From Alphaproteobacteria bacterium (lineage in GTDB: Bacteria > Pseudomonadota > Alphaproteobacteria > Rhizobiales > Rhizobiaceae), in assembly GCA_024742485.1 (NCBI GenBank), contig JANSYK010000002.1, forward strand, positions 1,364,001 to 1,428,000: a stretch of 64,000 nt of DNA. Reading direction: 5' to 3'. The notes below the pieces were generated by a model, which ran no database searches, had not been told where the DNA came from, and worked only from the letters and a program-made list of their open reading frames with translations. Below, in pieces: positions 46,661 through 56,134 of this stretch. The position numbers and the translations under genes are program-made. Each line of letters opens with the position of its first letter. Positions within the stretch are counted from its first letter, which is position 1.

Positions 46661-46728
46661 CGACGCGTGCCCTCGGAAGTCTGGAAACAGGCCGGTGGCG
46701 TCGTGAACAGCGCCCCCGCCCGTGGAAG

Positions 46729-46742
46729 GAAGCCTAGGCTTC
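46729..46742. promoter_or_regulatory. Palindrome over binding-protein stop codon
   Basis: GAAGCCTAGGCTTC at 46729-46742 is a perfect 14-bp palindrome that includes the TAG stop of the binding-protein gene. It could form a small hairpin at the 3' end of that cistron, weaker than those at the other four transporter operons because the loop must be opened. Confidence 0.35.
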
Positions 46743-47753
46743 GAAGGTTTCCACATAGCTTGCATCGACAAGCGTATCCATGGTCACACCGCCGTCAACC
46801 AGATCCTCGGACTGGAACCAGTTGAGCTGATCGCGGACAGAGGCGACATTCAGCCTTGCGCCATCATTGATCCGCATCGTGCCATTGATGATGGATGGTG
46901 CCGCCTTTTCTCTCGGGCGGTCCGTATAGACATATTTGTGGATCAGATCGACCATCTCATTGATGCCGTCATCACCGCCGGCCTTGTCGATCATCGTCGA
47001 ATTGTAATCGCTGACGCCCTTGCCGAACCCGGCCAGGAAATCGGTGGTCTGTTGGCGTTCATCCGCCGCATTGCCGGATGAGGTAAACACTGTTGTCACC
47101 TGGTATTGCGGCAGGTAATCGGAGATGTCGCCGATGATGTGAACCGCGCCCGACCCGGCCAGCGGCTTGGCGATATGCGGCACGATGGACCAGGCATCGA
47201 TCTGTCCCGATTTCAGAGCGCCGATGATCGCGCCGACTTTTTGCAGCGGCTTGAAGGACATTTCAACGCCCTCGGCATTCGCCACCTTTGAGCCCATATA
47301 GTGGAACGACGAACCGGCGGTGGACATCCCGAAGGTCTTTCCGCCAAGCTGCGATGGCGACGTCAGGCCGGCCTTGAAGGCCGCATCCGAAGCCAGAATC
47401 TTCTGGCCGTCAATGCCCGGCTCCTCGGAAAGCGCACCGCCAATGACCTTGATCGCGCCCTTGTCGGCAAGTGAGATCAGCCCACCGGAAATTGCTGTGA
47501 CGGCATAGTCGACATCGCCCGACGCGATGGCCACTGCCATGGGCTGTGCGGCCTGGAAGAACCGCAGTTCCACATCAAGCCCCGCATCCGCAAAATATCC
47601 CCGCTCGACGGCAACGAAACTGCCGGAATGCGAAGTGAAGCGCAGCGCGCCCACGACGATTTTCTTGTTCATGGCAATGGCCGGGGTCGCAAGCCCCGAA
47701 ACCGCCGCGGCACCCATCAGCCCCAATGTCTGACGTCTGTTGAATTTGACCAT
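46734..47753 (-). CDS. ABC substrate-binding protein, NrtA/SsuA-like
   Basis: This 339-aa binding protein has an N-terminal twin-arginine-like signal (NRRQTLGLMGAAAVSGLATPAIA) and the NMT1/SsuA fold (GSFVAVERGYFADAGLDVELRFF, then YAVTAISGG). It follows the GntR gene by 36 bases and delivers the ligand to the ATPase and permease downstream. The Tat-type signal suggests folding before export. Confidence 0.88.
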   Translation of the reverse strand: MVKFNRRQTLGLMGAAAVSGLATPAIAMNKKIVVGALRFTSHSGSFVAVERGYFADAGLDVELRFFQAAQPMAVAIASGDVDYAVTAISGGLISLADKGAIKVIGGALSEEPGIDGQKILASDAAFKAGLTSPSQLGGKTFGMSTAGSSFHYMGSKVANAEGVEMSFKPLQKVGAIIGALKSGQIDAWSIVPHIAKPLAGSGAVHIIGDISDYLPQYQVTTVFTSSGNAADERQQTTDFLAGFGKGVSDYNSTMIDKAGGDDGINEMVDLIHKYVYTDRPREKAAPSIINGTMRINDGARLNVASVRDQLNWFQSEDLVDGGVTMDTLVDASYVETFEA

Positions 47754-47789
47754 GATATCCTCCCGATTGATTGGTCTGTGATTGTTTTC

Positions 47790-48521
47790 CTATGAATTGG
47801 TGCGCCGGGGGTCGGGCGACGAATGGGAAAACTGTGGCAGTGCTTCCCGTTTGTCTGTTCGCCCGAGATCGGCGTGGATGTCATCCGTAATGCAAGCGAC
47901 AGCACTTTCCGCATTGCGTGACAATATGGCGTCGCGCAACGCATCCCGGCGCACGCCACGGGCCGGAAAATCGATCCGGCCCTCGCGGAGCAGGGCGAGT
48001 CGAAAGCGCCGAGACTGGTTATAGAATTGCCCGACCAACTCCATCAGGCGCGGCGATTCGCAGGCCGCGACGATGGACATCGTCAGTTCGCGGCACGCTT
48101 CGTCCCATTCCAGCGCCGTTGAATCATCGGGCGTAGCCTCGACGGTGGCGTCGGCCCGGCTGACGCCATGCAGCGCGGCCACGACACGCGATTCCCACGC
48201 AACGGTTGCACGTTCAAGCGATCGCAGGAGACCCAGCGTTTCGACTTCCAGCCGCATCAGGACAATATCGCGCAGATCCTCTTCGGTGGCTGAAGTGACG
48301 CGAAAGCCACGCTGACTGGTCGCCTCGACCATTCCTTCAGACGACAGCATGCGCAGCGTCTCCCGCATCGAATGGTTGGAACCGCCATAGCTTTGCCGCA
48401 GGGCGTCGATTTTCAGTTTCTGATCCGGGCGCAACACACCGAAGGAAATATCCCGGCGAATTGCTGCCGCCAGCATGGCGACGACGGTTTCATCGTCGCT
48501 TTTCCGTCCAGCAAAAATCAT
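47790..48521 (-). CDS. GntR-family (FCD) regulator
   Basis: This 243-aa regulator has an N-terminal winged helix (LRQSYGGSNHSMRETLRMLSSEGMV) and a C-terminal FCD domain. The ATG at 48521 with AAGG nine bases upstream is used; a longer in-frame start is less likely. As first gene of the NrtA/SsuA-type transporter operon, it probably controls that operon in response to its ligand. Confidence 0.87.
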   Translation of the reverse strand: MIFAGRKSDDETVVAMLAAAIRRDISFGVLRPDQKLKIDALRQSYGGSNHSMRETLRMLSSEGMVEATSQRGFRVTSATEEDLRDIVLMRLEVETLGLLRSLERATVAWESRVVAALHGVSRADATVEATPDDSTALEWDEACRELTMSIVAACESPRLMELVGQFYNQSRRFRLALLREGRIDFPARGVRRDALRDAILSRNAESAVACITDDIHADLGRTDKREALPQFSHSSPDPRRTNS

Positions 48522-48605
48522 TTCATGCCTTATTTCAGAAAATCTCCAATATTTTTGACGAAATTCAATGCCGCGAGTCAAGTGGTTATCGTGCCGAGTA
48601 CCGAT

Positions 48606-49502
48606 CTAACGTTCCCAATAGGGCCGGGGGCCGAACAGTTCCGACAGGTAGTCGACAAAGACCCGGATCTTCGTCGGCAGGAAATGCCGGCTGGCATAGA
48701 CCGCATGAATTGCGACATCCCGTGAACCTTCGACATGCGGCAGGACACGCACCAGCCGACCGCTGTGCAAGGCGTCCGAGATGTCCCAGGTCGACCGCAG
48801 CGCAATACCGAAACCGGCGATCACGCATTCGCGGATCACTTCGCTGGAATTGGTCAGCAATCGCCCGGATGCACGATAGAAGAACGGACCGTCCGGCCCG
48901 TGCAGATGCCAGGGGTCATTGTTGTGCTGCGGGAGGCAGATATGATTTTCCAGATCGTCGATGGTCTCGGGCACGCCATGGGCATCGAGATAAACAGGCG
49001 TCGCGCAAAGGATTCGCCGAACCGGCGCCAGCCGCCGCGCCACAAGGCTGGAATCGGTGAGCGCGGCGATCCGGATGGCGATGTCGAATCCTTCGGCCAC
49101 GATGTCGACCAATTGGTCGCTGAGGACCAGATTGACCGACAGATCGGGATTGGCACCCATGAAGGTTTTCAGATGCGGCGCAATATGCATCCGCCCGAAA
49201 GAGGTCGGTGCCGAAACCTTCAACATGCCACGGGCCTGTTGCGACCGCCGCGTCACGAAGGCTTCGGCCTCATCCAGCCCGGCCAGAATGGCGACCACCC
49301 GTTCATAATAACCCTGACCGGCCTCCGTCAGCGAAATCTGTCGCGTCGTGCGCTGGATCAGCCGGGTGCCGATACGGTCCTCAAGGCGTCGCAATCGCTT
49401 CGACACGACTGCCGGTGACAGGCCGAGCTCGCGCCCGGCGGCCGAGAGGCTGCCGGCGGAAACAACCTGTGCAAAAACCTCCAGATCGCCAAGTTTGTCC
49501 AT
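48606..49502 (-). CDS. LysR-family regulator
   Basis: This 298-aa LysR protein has an N-terminal winged helix (AGRELGLSPAVVSKRLRRLEDRIG, residues about 19-42) and a periplasmic-binding-like co-inducer domain. The ATG at 49502 fits the standard N-terminus. It is divergent from glcD with 148 bases between. It probably activates glcDEF in response to glycolate or a related hydroxy acid, though LysR genes next to other operons may have other targets. Confidence 0.88.
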   Translation of the reverse strand: MDKLGDLEVFAQVVSAGSLSAAGRELGLSPAVVSKRLRRLEDRIGTRLIQRTTRQISLTEAGQGYYERVVAILAGLDEAEAFVTRRSQQARGMLKVSAPTSFGRMHIAPHLKTFMGANPDLSVNLVLSDQLVDIVAEGFDIAIRIAALTDSSLVARRLAPVRRILCATPVYLDAHGVPETIDDLENHICLPQHNNDPWHLHGPDGPFFYRASGRLLTNSSEVIRECVIAGFGIALRSTWDISDALHSGRLVRVLPHVEGSRDVAIHAVYASRHFLPTKIRVFVDYLSELFGPRPYWER

Positions 49503-49599
49503 GCCGGGCCGTCCTTCGAATGATGGTTGCGGCCTTGTAGAACCTATTGGGGCTGGCCTCAACATTTGTTGCCAAAGCGACGGAAAATGACAGTTTTGC

Positions 49600-49628
49600 T
49601 TGACTGGTAAAGAAAATTGACCAATTAT
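49600..49628 (+). promoter_or_regulatory. glcD promoter
   Basis: TTGACT (49600-49605), a 17-base spacer and AATTAT (49623-49628) precede the glcD ATG at 49651. AT-rich sequence upstream towards the divergent LysR gene would suit a LysR-activated promoter, but no clear T-N11-A site is singled out. Confidence 0.5.
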
Positions 49629-49650
49629 CGATCGTGAAGTGGAGAGGCCG

Positions 49651-51147
49651 ATGACTTCGCCTGAAATGCCGGAACCGAAAGCCGAGGTGATGCAGCGGCG
49701 CGACCGCATTGTCGCCGATCTCAAGACCATTGTTCCGGGCGAGGGTGTGGTCGATGCCACCAATCAGATGCGCGCCTTCGAGACCGATGGCCTCACGGCC
49801 TATCGTCAATTGCCATTGGTTGTCGTCCTGCCCGAAACGGTTCGCCAGGTCTCACGCGTCCTCAAATATTGCGAAACGAACGGCATTCGTGTGGTGCCGC
49901 GAGGCTCGGGAACGTCCCTGTCCGGTGGGGCGCTGCCGCTGGAAGATGCGGTACTTCTGGTCATGTCGCGTTTCAACAAGGTTCTCGATATCGACTACGC
50001 CAACCGCACAGCGGTCGTCCAGCCGGGTGTCACCAATCTCGGCATCACCCATGCCGTCGAGGGCAGGGGATTTTATTATGCTCCCGATCCCTCATCGCAG
50101 ATCGCCTGCTCCATTGGGGGCAATGTCGCGGAAAATGCCGGCGGCGTGCACTGCCTCAAATACGGCCTGACAACGAACAATGTGCTCGGTGTCGAAATGG
50201 TGCTGATCAATGGCGATGTCGTCCGGCTGGGCGGCAAGCATCTCGATGCGGAAGGATATGATTTTCTCGGCCTGATGACCGGTTCGGAAGGTCTGCTCGG
50301 GGTCGTCACCGAGGTCACGGTCCGCATTCTGCAGAAGCCGGAAACCGCCCGTGCCATGCTTGTCGGATTTCCCTCCAGCGAGCAGGCCGGCCAGTGTGTT
50401 GCCGAGATCATTGGCGCCGGCATCATTCCGGGCGGTATTGAAATGATGGACGGTCTTGCCATCAAGGCGGCTGAAGACTTTGTTCATGCCGGCTATCCGT
50501 TGGATGTCGAGGCTCTGCTGATCGTCGAATTGGACGGCCCGGAGGCCGAGGTCGACCACCTGATTGCCGAGGTAACGCAAATCGCCGATCGCAATGGTGC
50601 CGCCATGTCCCGCGTTTCCGCCGACGAAGCGGAGCGGCAAACCTTCTGGGCCGGTCGCAAGGCGGCTTTTCCAGCCGTTGGCCGCATTTCGCCCGACTAT
50701 TACTGCATGGATGGAACCATCCCCCGCAAGGCGTTGCCGGAGGTTCTGGCCGGCATGCGCCGCCTGTCGGAGAAATACGGCCTGGCGGTCGCCAATGTCT
50801 TTCATGCCGGCGACGGCAATCTGCATCCCCTGATCCTTTACGACGCGAACAAGCCGGGCCAACTTCAGATGGCCGAGGACTTCGGCAGTGACATATTGCG
50901 TTTGTGTGTGGAGGTCGGCGGTGTTTTGACCGGTGAGCACGGGGTCGGTGTCGAGAAGCGTGATCTGATGGGCACCATGTTCAATGCGGAGGATCTCGAT
51001 CAGCAGATTCGCGTCAAATGTGCCTTTGACGAGCAGCATCTGCTCAATCCGGGCAAGGTGTTCCCGCAATTGCGCCGCTGTGCCGAGATGGGCCGCATGC
51101 ATATCTCCAAGGGGCAACTGCCGTTCCCCGACATACCCCGTTTTTGA
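49651..51147 (+). CDS. glcD: Glycolate oxidase FAD subunit GlcD
   Basis: This is the FAD-containing catalytic subunit of membrane-associated glycolate oxidase, which oxidises glycolate to glyoxylate (498 aa). The FAD_binding_4 region (RGSGTSLSGGALPLEDAV near residue 80) and the C-terminal FAD-linked oxidase domain (VANVFHAGDGNLHPLILYD, then GEHGVG) are visible. The ATG at 49651 with GGAGAGG upstream is used. It is followed 12 bases later by glcE. Confidence 0.95.
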   Translation: MTSPEMPEPKAEVMQRRDRIVADLKTIVPGEGVVDATNQMRAFETDGLTAYRQLPLVVVLPETVRQVSRVLKYCETNGIRVVPRGSGTSLSGGALPLEDAVLLVMSRFNKVLDIDYANRTAVVQPGVTNLGITHAVEGRGFYYAPDPSSQIACSIGGNVAENAGGVHCLKYGLTTNNVLGVEMVLINGDVVRLGGKHLDAEGYDFLGLMTGSEGLLGVVTEVTVRILQKPETARAMLVGFPSSEQAGQCVAEIIGAGIIPGGIEMMDGLAIKAAEDFVHAGYPLDVEALLIVELDGPEAEVDHLIAEVTQIADRNGAAMSRVSADEAERQTFWAGRKAAFPAVGRISPDYYCMDGTIPRKALPEVLAGMRRLSEKYGLAVANVFHAGDGNLHPLILYDANKPGQLQMAEDFGSDILRLCVEVGGVLTGEHGVGVEKRDLMGTMFNAEDLDQQIRVKCAFDEQHLLNPGKVFPQLRRCAEMGRMHISKGQLPFPDIPRF

Positions 51148-51159
51148 TCAGGAAACCGA

Positions 51160-52383
51160 ATGCCGGACACCGCCAGCAGTGAGGTCTTTCGACCCGCCGA
51201 CGAAAGCCAGGTTCTCGATGCCGTCAAATGGGCGTTGTCCGAGCGCGCGCCCGTGGAGGTTCTTGGCCACGGATCAAAGCGGTCTATTGGCCGCCAGATG
51301 CAGGTCGCCCACAGCATCGACCTGACCGACCTCTCGGGCATCACGCTTTATGAACCTGAGGAACTGGTCCTGACGGCAAAAGCCGGCACCCCGCTTTCCG
51401 ACATTGAAAAGCTACTGGGTGAGAATGATCAGGAACTGCAATTCGAACCGATGGATTACCGGCCGCTGCTCGGCGCGCGGGAGGCCGGGCGCGGCACCAT
51501 CGGCGCTGTACTCGCCACCAATCTTTCGGGACCCCGGCGCCTCAAATCCGGCGCCGCGCGGGATCATGTCCTTGGGATCCGCGCCGTTACCGGTCGCGGC
51601 GACCTGATCAAGTCCGGTGGTCGGGTGGTCAAGAATGTCACGGGTTACGATCTGTCGCGCGGCCTGTCTGGATCCTGGGGAACGCTGGCCCTGTTTACCG
51701 AGGTGACGTTCAAGGTCTTGCCGCGTGCCGAAACCGAGGCGACTTTGATTGTCAGCGGTCTGAACGACGCCGAGGCTGCCGACCTTATGGCCGCCGCCAT
51801 GGGCTCGGATGCCGAAGTGTCTTCCGCAGCCCATCTGCCGGAAAGCGTTCGTGGCCGATTCCTCAATGGCGGCTTACCCGGTGGGGCCGCGACAGCGCTG
51901 CGGCTCGAAGGATTCGCGCCCTCGGTGGATTATCGGATCGAAAAGCTGATCGCGATGTTTGCCGGCGTTGGATCCCACACCCGGCTGGAGACGGGGACAT
52001 CCCGCAGCCTGTGGCGCGAGGTCCGTGATGTCGCACCCTTTTGCGACGATGGCGACCGTCCCGTCTGGCGGGTATCTGTCGCGCCGTCCGCCGGTCATCA
52101 ATTGGTGGCCGCGCTGCGCCTGCGGGTCGGTGTCGACGCCTATTACGACTGGCAGGGCGGGCTGGTCTGGCTGCGCATGGAGTCCGAGGCGGAACCCCAG
52201 ATGATCCGGCAGACCATTGCGGCCCTGGGCGGCGGCCACGCCACGCTGGTGCGTGCAGATCGTCCAACACGTGATGCGGTTGACATCTTCCAGCCACAGG
52301 AGGCCGCGCTGGCGGCATTGTCACAAAGGCTGAAAACGCAATTCGATCCGGAAAAGATTCTCAACCCCGGTCGTATGAATTGA
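51160..52383 (+). CDS. glcE: Glycolate oxidase subunit GlcE
   Basis: This is the second, smaller FAD-binding subunit of glycolate oxidase (407 aa). The N-terminal FAD fold is present (VLGHGSKRSIG, then ARDHVLGIRAVTGRGDLIKSGGRVVKNVTGYDLSRGLSGSWG), with a short C-terminal end (FDPEKILNPGRM). It is co-transcribed between glcD and a small membrane-protein gene. Confidence 0.94.
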   Translation: MPDTASSEVFRPADESQVLDAVKWALSERAPVEVLGHGSKRSIGRQMQVAHSIDLTDLSGITLYEPEELVLTAKAGTPLSDIEKLLGENDQELQFEPMDYRPLLGAREAGRGTIGAVLATNLSGPRRLKSGAARDHVLGIRAVTGRGDLIKSGGRVVKNVTGYDLSRGLSGSWGTLALFTEVTFKVLPRAETEATLIVSGLNDAEAADLMAAAMGSDAEVSSAAHLPESVRGRFLNGGLPGGAATALRLEGFAPSVDYRIEKLIAMFAGVGSHTRLETGTSRSLWREVRDVAPFCDDGDRPVWRVSVAPSAGHQLVAALRLRVGVDAYYDWQGGLVWLRMESEAEPQMIRQTIAALGGGHATLVRADRPTRDAVDIFQPQEAALAALSQRLKTQFDPEKILNPGRMN

Positions 52384-52433
52384 ACCTTGATGTTAGGATT
52401 CGCCATCGACATCCAACTTCAGGAGAGTGACCC

Positions 52434-52814
52434 ATGAGCAATCAGGAGCCGCAAAAAGCATCGTCGTCCGAAACGGCCGGCTGGATCGAACCGGGCCGTC
52501 AGAATGCGCAGCTTGTCTATATCCTATATCTGGTCAGCCTGGCCGTCGGCCTGACAGCGCTGGTCGGGCTTGTCTTTGCCTATATGAACCGCGGCAATTC
52601 GGAAGACTGGATCGACAGCCATTACACCTATGCCATCCGGACCTTCTGGATCGGTGTCCTCTATTCGTTCATCTGCCTGATTCTCGCCTTTGTCGGCATC
52701 GGATTTCTTCTGATGTTCGTTGCACTTGTGTGGTTCGTCATCCGCTGCATCAAGGGTCTGCAGGCCATCACCCGCAACGAGCCGATCTCCAATGTCGAGA
52801 CCTGGCTGATCTGA
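52434..52814 (+). CDS. DUF4870-like small membrane protein in glc operon
   Basis: This 126-aa protein has three hydrophobic segments (about residues 28-50, 70-85 and 86-103) and the pattern WIDSHYTYAIRTFWIG typical of DUF4870-like membrane proteins. It sits between glcE and glcF, an arrangement I recall from other rhizobia. It may help attach or stabilise the oxidase at the membrane, but no function is demonstrated by the sequence. Confidence 0.75.
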   Translation: MSNQEPQKASSSETAGWIEPGRQNAQLVYILYLVSLAVGLTALVGLVFAYMNRGNSEDWIDSHYTYAIRTFWIGVLYSFICLILAFVGIGFLLMFVALVWFVIRCIKGLQAITRNEPISNVETWLI

Positions 52815-52836
52815 CCAGCGTGAAGGACGCATTCGC

Positions 52837-54135
52837 ATGCAGACACAATTCTCGGCCGAGCAGCTCGCCGACAGCGGCGTTGCCGAGGCCGAAAAGATCC
52901 TGCGCAAATGCGTCCATTGCGGGTTTTGCACGGCAACCTGTCCGACTTATGTGACGCTCGGCAACGAACTCGACAGCCCGCGCGGCCGGATCTATCTGAT
53001 CAAGGACATGCTGGAAAACGACCGGCCGGCGGATGAGGAGATTGTCACCCATATCGACCGCTGCCTGTCCTGTCTGGCCTGCATGACCACCTGTCCGTCG
53101 GGCGTGCACTACATGCATCTGGTCGATCACGCCCGCACCCATATCGAAAAGACCTATCGGCGGCCTTTCATGAACCGCCTGACGCGTGGCGTGCTGGCGC
53201 TGGTGCTGCCCTTTCCGAAACGGTTCCGCGCCGCGCTGCATCTGGCGCGGTTGGCCCGACCGCTGGCACCGGTTTTCAAGGCCCTGCCGGGTTTGAAGCC
53301 GATGGGTGCGATGCTGGCCCTGGCGCCGAAGACAATCGCGCCCCCGGGCGCAGGTCCGGCCACCCATGCCCCGCAAGCTACGCCGAAAGGCCGGGTCGCC
53401 ATCCTGACGGGCTGTGCCCAGCCGGTTCTCGAGCCGCAGACCAATGCGGCCGCCATCAGGCTGCTCAACCGCCTGGGCATTGCCGTCGTCGTTCCACCCG
53501 GAGAGGTGTGCTGCGGTTCGCTCGTCCACCATATGGGGCGCGAGGAACAGGCGCTGGCAGCGGCGCGCCAGAACACCGATGTTTGGATGCGGCAGATCGA
53601 AGAAGGGGGACTTGATGCCATCCTCATTACCGCATCCGGATGCGGCACAACCGTCAAGGATTACGGTTACATGCTGCGCGACGACCCGGCCTATGCCGAA
53701 AAGGCGGCCACGGTCTCGGCCCTGGCCAGGGATGTGACGGAATATCTGGCAACGCTCGAACTGCCGGAACCCGCAATCGCGCCGGATCTGACGGTGGCCT
53801 ATCATTCGGCCTGCTCCCTGCAACATGGTCAGAAGGTTGTCCGCCAGCCCAAGGACCTGCTGAAGGCCGCCGGATTTGCCGTTACCGAGCCCGCCGAGGG
53901 CCATTTGTGCTGCGGTTCGGCCGGTACCTACAATATCATGCAGTCCGACATCGCCGATACTTTGCGCGACCGCAAGGTTCGCAACATCGAAGCGACCGGC
54001 GCCGATCTGGTCGCCGCCGGCAATGTCGGCTGCATCACACAGATCGGGACCGGCAGCCAATTGCCGGTGGTTCACACCGTCAAACTGCTCGACTGGGCCT
54101 ATGGCGGACCAAGACCGGAAGAACTGGCGCACTGA
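52837..54135 (+). CDS. glcF: Glycolate oxidase iron-sulfur subunit GlcF
   Basis: This is the iron-sulfur subunit that passes electrons from GlcDE to the quinone pool (432 aa). Two ferredoxin-type clusters are visible as CVHCGFCTATCP and CLSCLACMTTCP. Two CCG-type cysteine-rich domains follow (ending CCGSLVHH and LCCGSAGTYN). It completes the glcDEF operon. Confidence 0.95.
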   Translation: MQTQFSAEQLADSGVAEAEKILRKCVHCGFCTATCPTYVTLGNELDSPRGRIYLIKDMLENDRPADEEIVTHIDRCLSCLACMTTCPSGVHYMHLVDHARTHIEKTYRRPFMNRLTRGVLALVLPFPKRFRAALHLARLARPLAPVFKALPGLKPMGAMLALAPKTIAPPGAGPATHAPQATPKGRVAILTGCAQPVLEPQTNAAAIRLLNRLGIAVVVPPGEVCCGSLVHHMGREEQALAAARQNTDVWMRQIEEGGLDAILITASGCGTTVKDYGYMLRDDPAYAEKAATVSALARDVTEYLATLELPEPAIAPDLTVAYHSACSLQHGQKVVRQPKDLLKAAGFAVTEPAEGHLCCGSAGTYNIMQSDIADTLRDRKVRNIEATGADLVAAGNVGCITQIGTGSQLPVVHTVKLLDWAYGGPRPEELAH

Positions 54136-54269
54136 GTCGATGATCCAAACGCTGAACCTGCGGGGCTGGTGGTCTTAACCGGTCATTCAGCATGGTGCGC
54201 GGGTCCGAATACCGCGTTGCAACATTGGGTATATGATGATTGCCTCTTCAATTGGTGAGAGGCATCGAC

Positions 54270-54686
54270 ATGACGGAGGAAGAACGCAATGTCGCGCTTT
54301 TGAAGGACGCCTACACGGCCTGGTACGAAACCCGAGGCGATGCTGCCGTCTGGCTGGATATCCTGGCCGATGAGATTGCCTGGGGCTCCCTCGCCGATGG
54401 CCGGCCCGGTATGGAATTCACGAGGCCACGGGCCACGCGGGACGAGGTAATGGGCTATTTCGAGGGCCTGGCCCGGGACTGGTCCATGGAATTCTACCAC
54501 GTCAATGAGTTTGTGGCCCAGGGCCATCGCGTCGTCGCGCTCGGCGAATGCTCCTGGACCTACCGGCGAACCGGCAAGACCGTCACCCTGCCGAAAGTCG
54601 ATGTCTGGCTCGTGGAAAACGGCAAGGCAACCCAGTTCATGGAACATTTCGACACCCACGCGGCGCTGCGGGCGACGCAGGAATAG
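54270..54686 (+). CDS. SnoaL/NTF2-like protein
   Basis: This 138-aa protein is a single cone-shaped NTF2-like domain (LLKDAYTAWYETRGDAAVWLDIL, then VWLVENGKATQFMEHFDTHAAL). The ATG at 54270 with GAGAGG upstream is preferred over an in-frame start ten codons earlier. Family members are isomerases, hydrolases or binding proteins; the role here is unknown. Confidence 0.8.
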   Translation: MTEEERNVALLKDAYTAWYETRGDAAVWLDILADEIAWGSLADGRPGMEFTRPRATRDEVMGYFEGLARDWSMEFYHVNEFVAQGHRVVALGECSWTYRRTGKTVTLPKVDVWLVENGKATQFMEHFDTHAALRATQE

Positions 54687-54819
54687 GGTGTTCTGCAGTC
54701 CGCCGGTTCTACCGCCCGACTGTTGACCAATCGACCTCTTTTCGGGTTAATATCGCCGGAAATGGGCGGGCCGGCGTGATGGGGCGCGGTTTGGTTCGCC
54801 TTGAACAGCGGAGGTTGAG

Positions 54820-55464
54820 ATGGACAGGCGCGGATTTTTATCGGGCGCAGCGGCCGTGACGGCCGGGCTTGCGGCCCCATTTGTGTGGACCGGCGGCGCA
54901 GACGCACAGACCAATAACAAATATTTCAAGGGCGTGACGACCGATAACGGATTCAGTTTCAGGAGCACCAATTTCAGCGCCATCGACCCGCGCTGGCGGC
55001 GACAGATGGTGAAATATTTTTCCGACGAGCCGGAAGGCACCGTCGTGATCGATACCCGCCATCATTATCTTTACTGGATCTGGGAAAACAACACAGCCCT
55101 GCGCTACGGCGTTGGCGTCGGACGCGAGGGCTTCCAGTGGTTCGGGCGGGCCAATATCGCCCGCAAGGCCCGCTGGCCGAAATGGACGCCGCCGGCGGAA
55201 ATGCGCAAGCGCCAGCCCGAATTGCCCGAGTTCATGGAAGGCGGCCCGAACAATCCGCTCGGCCCGCGTGCCCTCTATCTGCACAGCAGCAACGGAGGAG
55301 ACACCGGTTACCGGCTCCACGGCACCACGGCACCCTGGTCAATTGGCACCGATGCCTCTTCGGGCTGCATTCGCATGTTCAATGAAGATGCGATCGATCT
55401 TTACCGGCGTGCGCCGATCGGCACGGCAGTTCTGGTGCTGGAACATATCAGCGACCGGGCCTGA
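54820..55464 (+). CDS. L,D-transpeptidase (YkuD family)
   Basis: This 214-aa periplasmic enzyme forms 3-3 peptidoglycan cross-links or attaches proteins to the wall. The N-terminus carries a twin-arginine-like signal (MDRRGFLSGAAAVTAG). The catalytic motif H-x14-S-x-G-C-x-R is present, with His167 in LHGT and Cys183 in SSGCIRM. It is followed closely by an OmpA-like lipoprotein gene. Confidence 0.92.
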   Translation: MDRRGFLSGAAAVTAGLAAPFVWTGGADAQTNNKYFKGVTTDNGFSFRSTNFSAIDPRWRRQMVKYFSDEPEGTVVIDTRHHYLYWIWENNTALRYGVGVGREGFQWFGRANIARKARWPKWTPPAEMRKRQPELPEFMEGGPNNPLGPRALYLHSSNGGDTGYRLHGTTAPWSIGTDASSGCIRMFNEDAIDLYRRAPIGTAVLVLEHISDRA

Positions 55465-55501
55465 CTGGCCTGAAAACAGCCGCGGATGCGGGGGAATGAC
55501 A

Positions 55502-56047
55502 ATGATGGGCATGCGCCAGATTATCGCCGCCACCGGAATGGTGGCCCTTGGACTTCTGGCCGCCGGCTGCACCAGCAGCGGCGGGTCTGCGTTCTCCTCG
55601 GCCGTAACGGGAGCGACGGACGATCCGGCCTCCGGTTTTGCCAAGATCAACGGTGGTACCGAGGAAGATTTCATCCTCAGTGTCGGCCGGCGCGTCTATT
55701 TCAGATCCGGCTCGGCCGACCTCAGCGACGTCGCGCGCGAGACGCTTGATCTGCAGGCGACCTGGCTCAACAAGCACCCCAGATGGCTGATCAAGATTCA
55801 GGGTCACGCCGATGATCCTGGCAACCGCAATGTCGCGCTGTCAGACCGGCGTGCCGAAGCGGTGAAGAATTATCTTGCGGCCAAGGGCGTCAATCCGCAA
55901 CGCATGTGGATTCAGGGTTATGGCACGAAACGCAAGGTGCGCGATTGCGCGGATGTGTCCTGCAAGGCGCAAAATCGCCGCGTCGTGGTCAATCTGCGGA
56001 CCCAGTTCGATGACGCCGCGCCGCAGGCCAAGGGTACGCAGGGGTAA
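55502..56047 (+). CDS. OmpA/Pal-like lipoprotein
   Basis: This 181-aa lipoprotein has a lipobox (LLAAGC) near residue 23 and a C-terminal OmpA domain that binds peptidoglycan (YFRSGSADLSDVARETL, IQGHADDPGNRNVALSDRRA, AQNRRVVVNL). A two-cysteine insert (DCADVSCKAQ) precedes the last motif. ATG 55502 is chosen because GGGGGA lies seven bases upstream; ATG 55496 is too close to that site. Confidence 0.87.
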   Translation: MMGMRQIIAATGMVALGLLAAGCTSSGGSAFSSAVTGATDDPASGFAKINGGTEEDFILSVGRRVYFRSGSADLSDVARETLDLQATWLNKHPRWLIKIQGHADDPGNRNVALSDRRAEAVKNYLAAKGVNPQRMWIQGYGTKRKVRDCADVSCKAQNRRVVVNLRTQFDDAAPQAKGTQG

Positions 56048-56134
56048 TCTTCCCGTCGCCGCGTTTCTCATTTCATTGTTCTGCCCCTGCGGCGAGGGCA
56101 ATCTCGTACTCACCAACCTTCAGGAGAACCACCC

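Noticed and set aside
50092-51117. 341-aa open frame antisense to glcD
   Set aside because: Shadow; glcD motifs cover the same bases.
52768-54132. 454-aa open frame antisense to glcF
   Set aside because: Shadow of a high-GC gene; composition is rich in Arg, Gly, Gln and His with no domain, and glcF has clear iron-sulfur motifs on the other strand.
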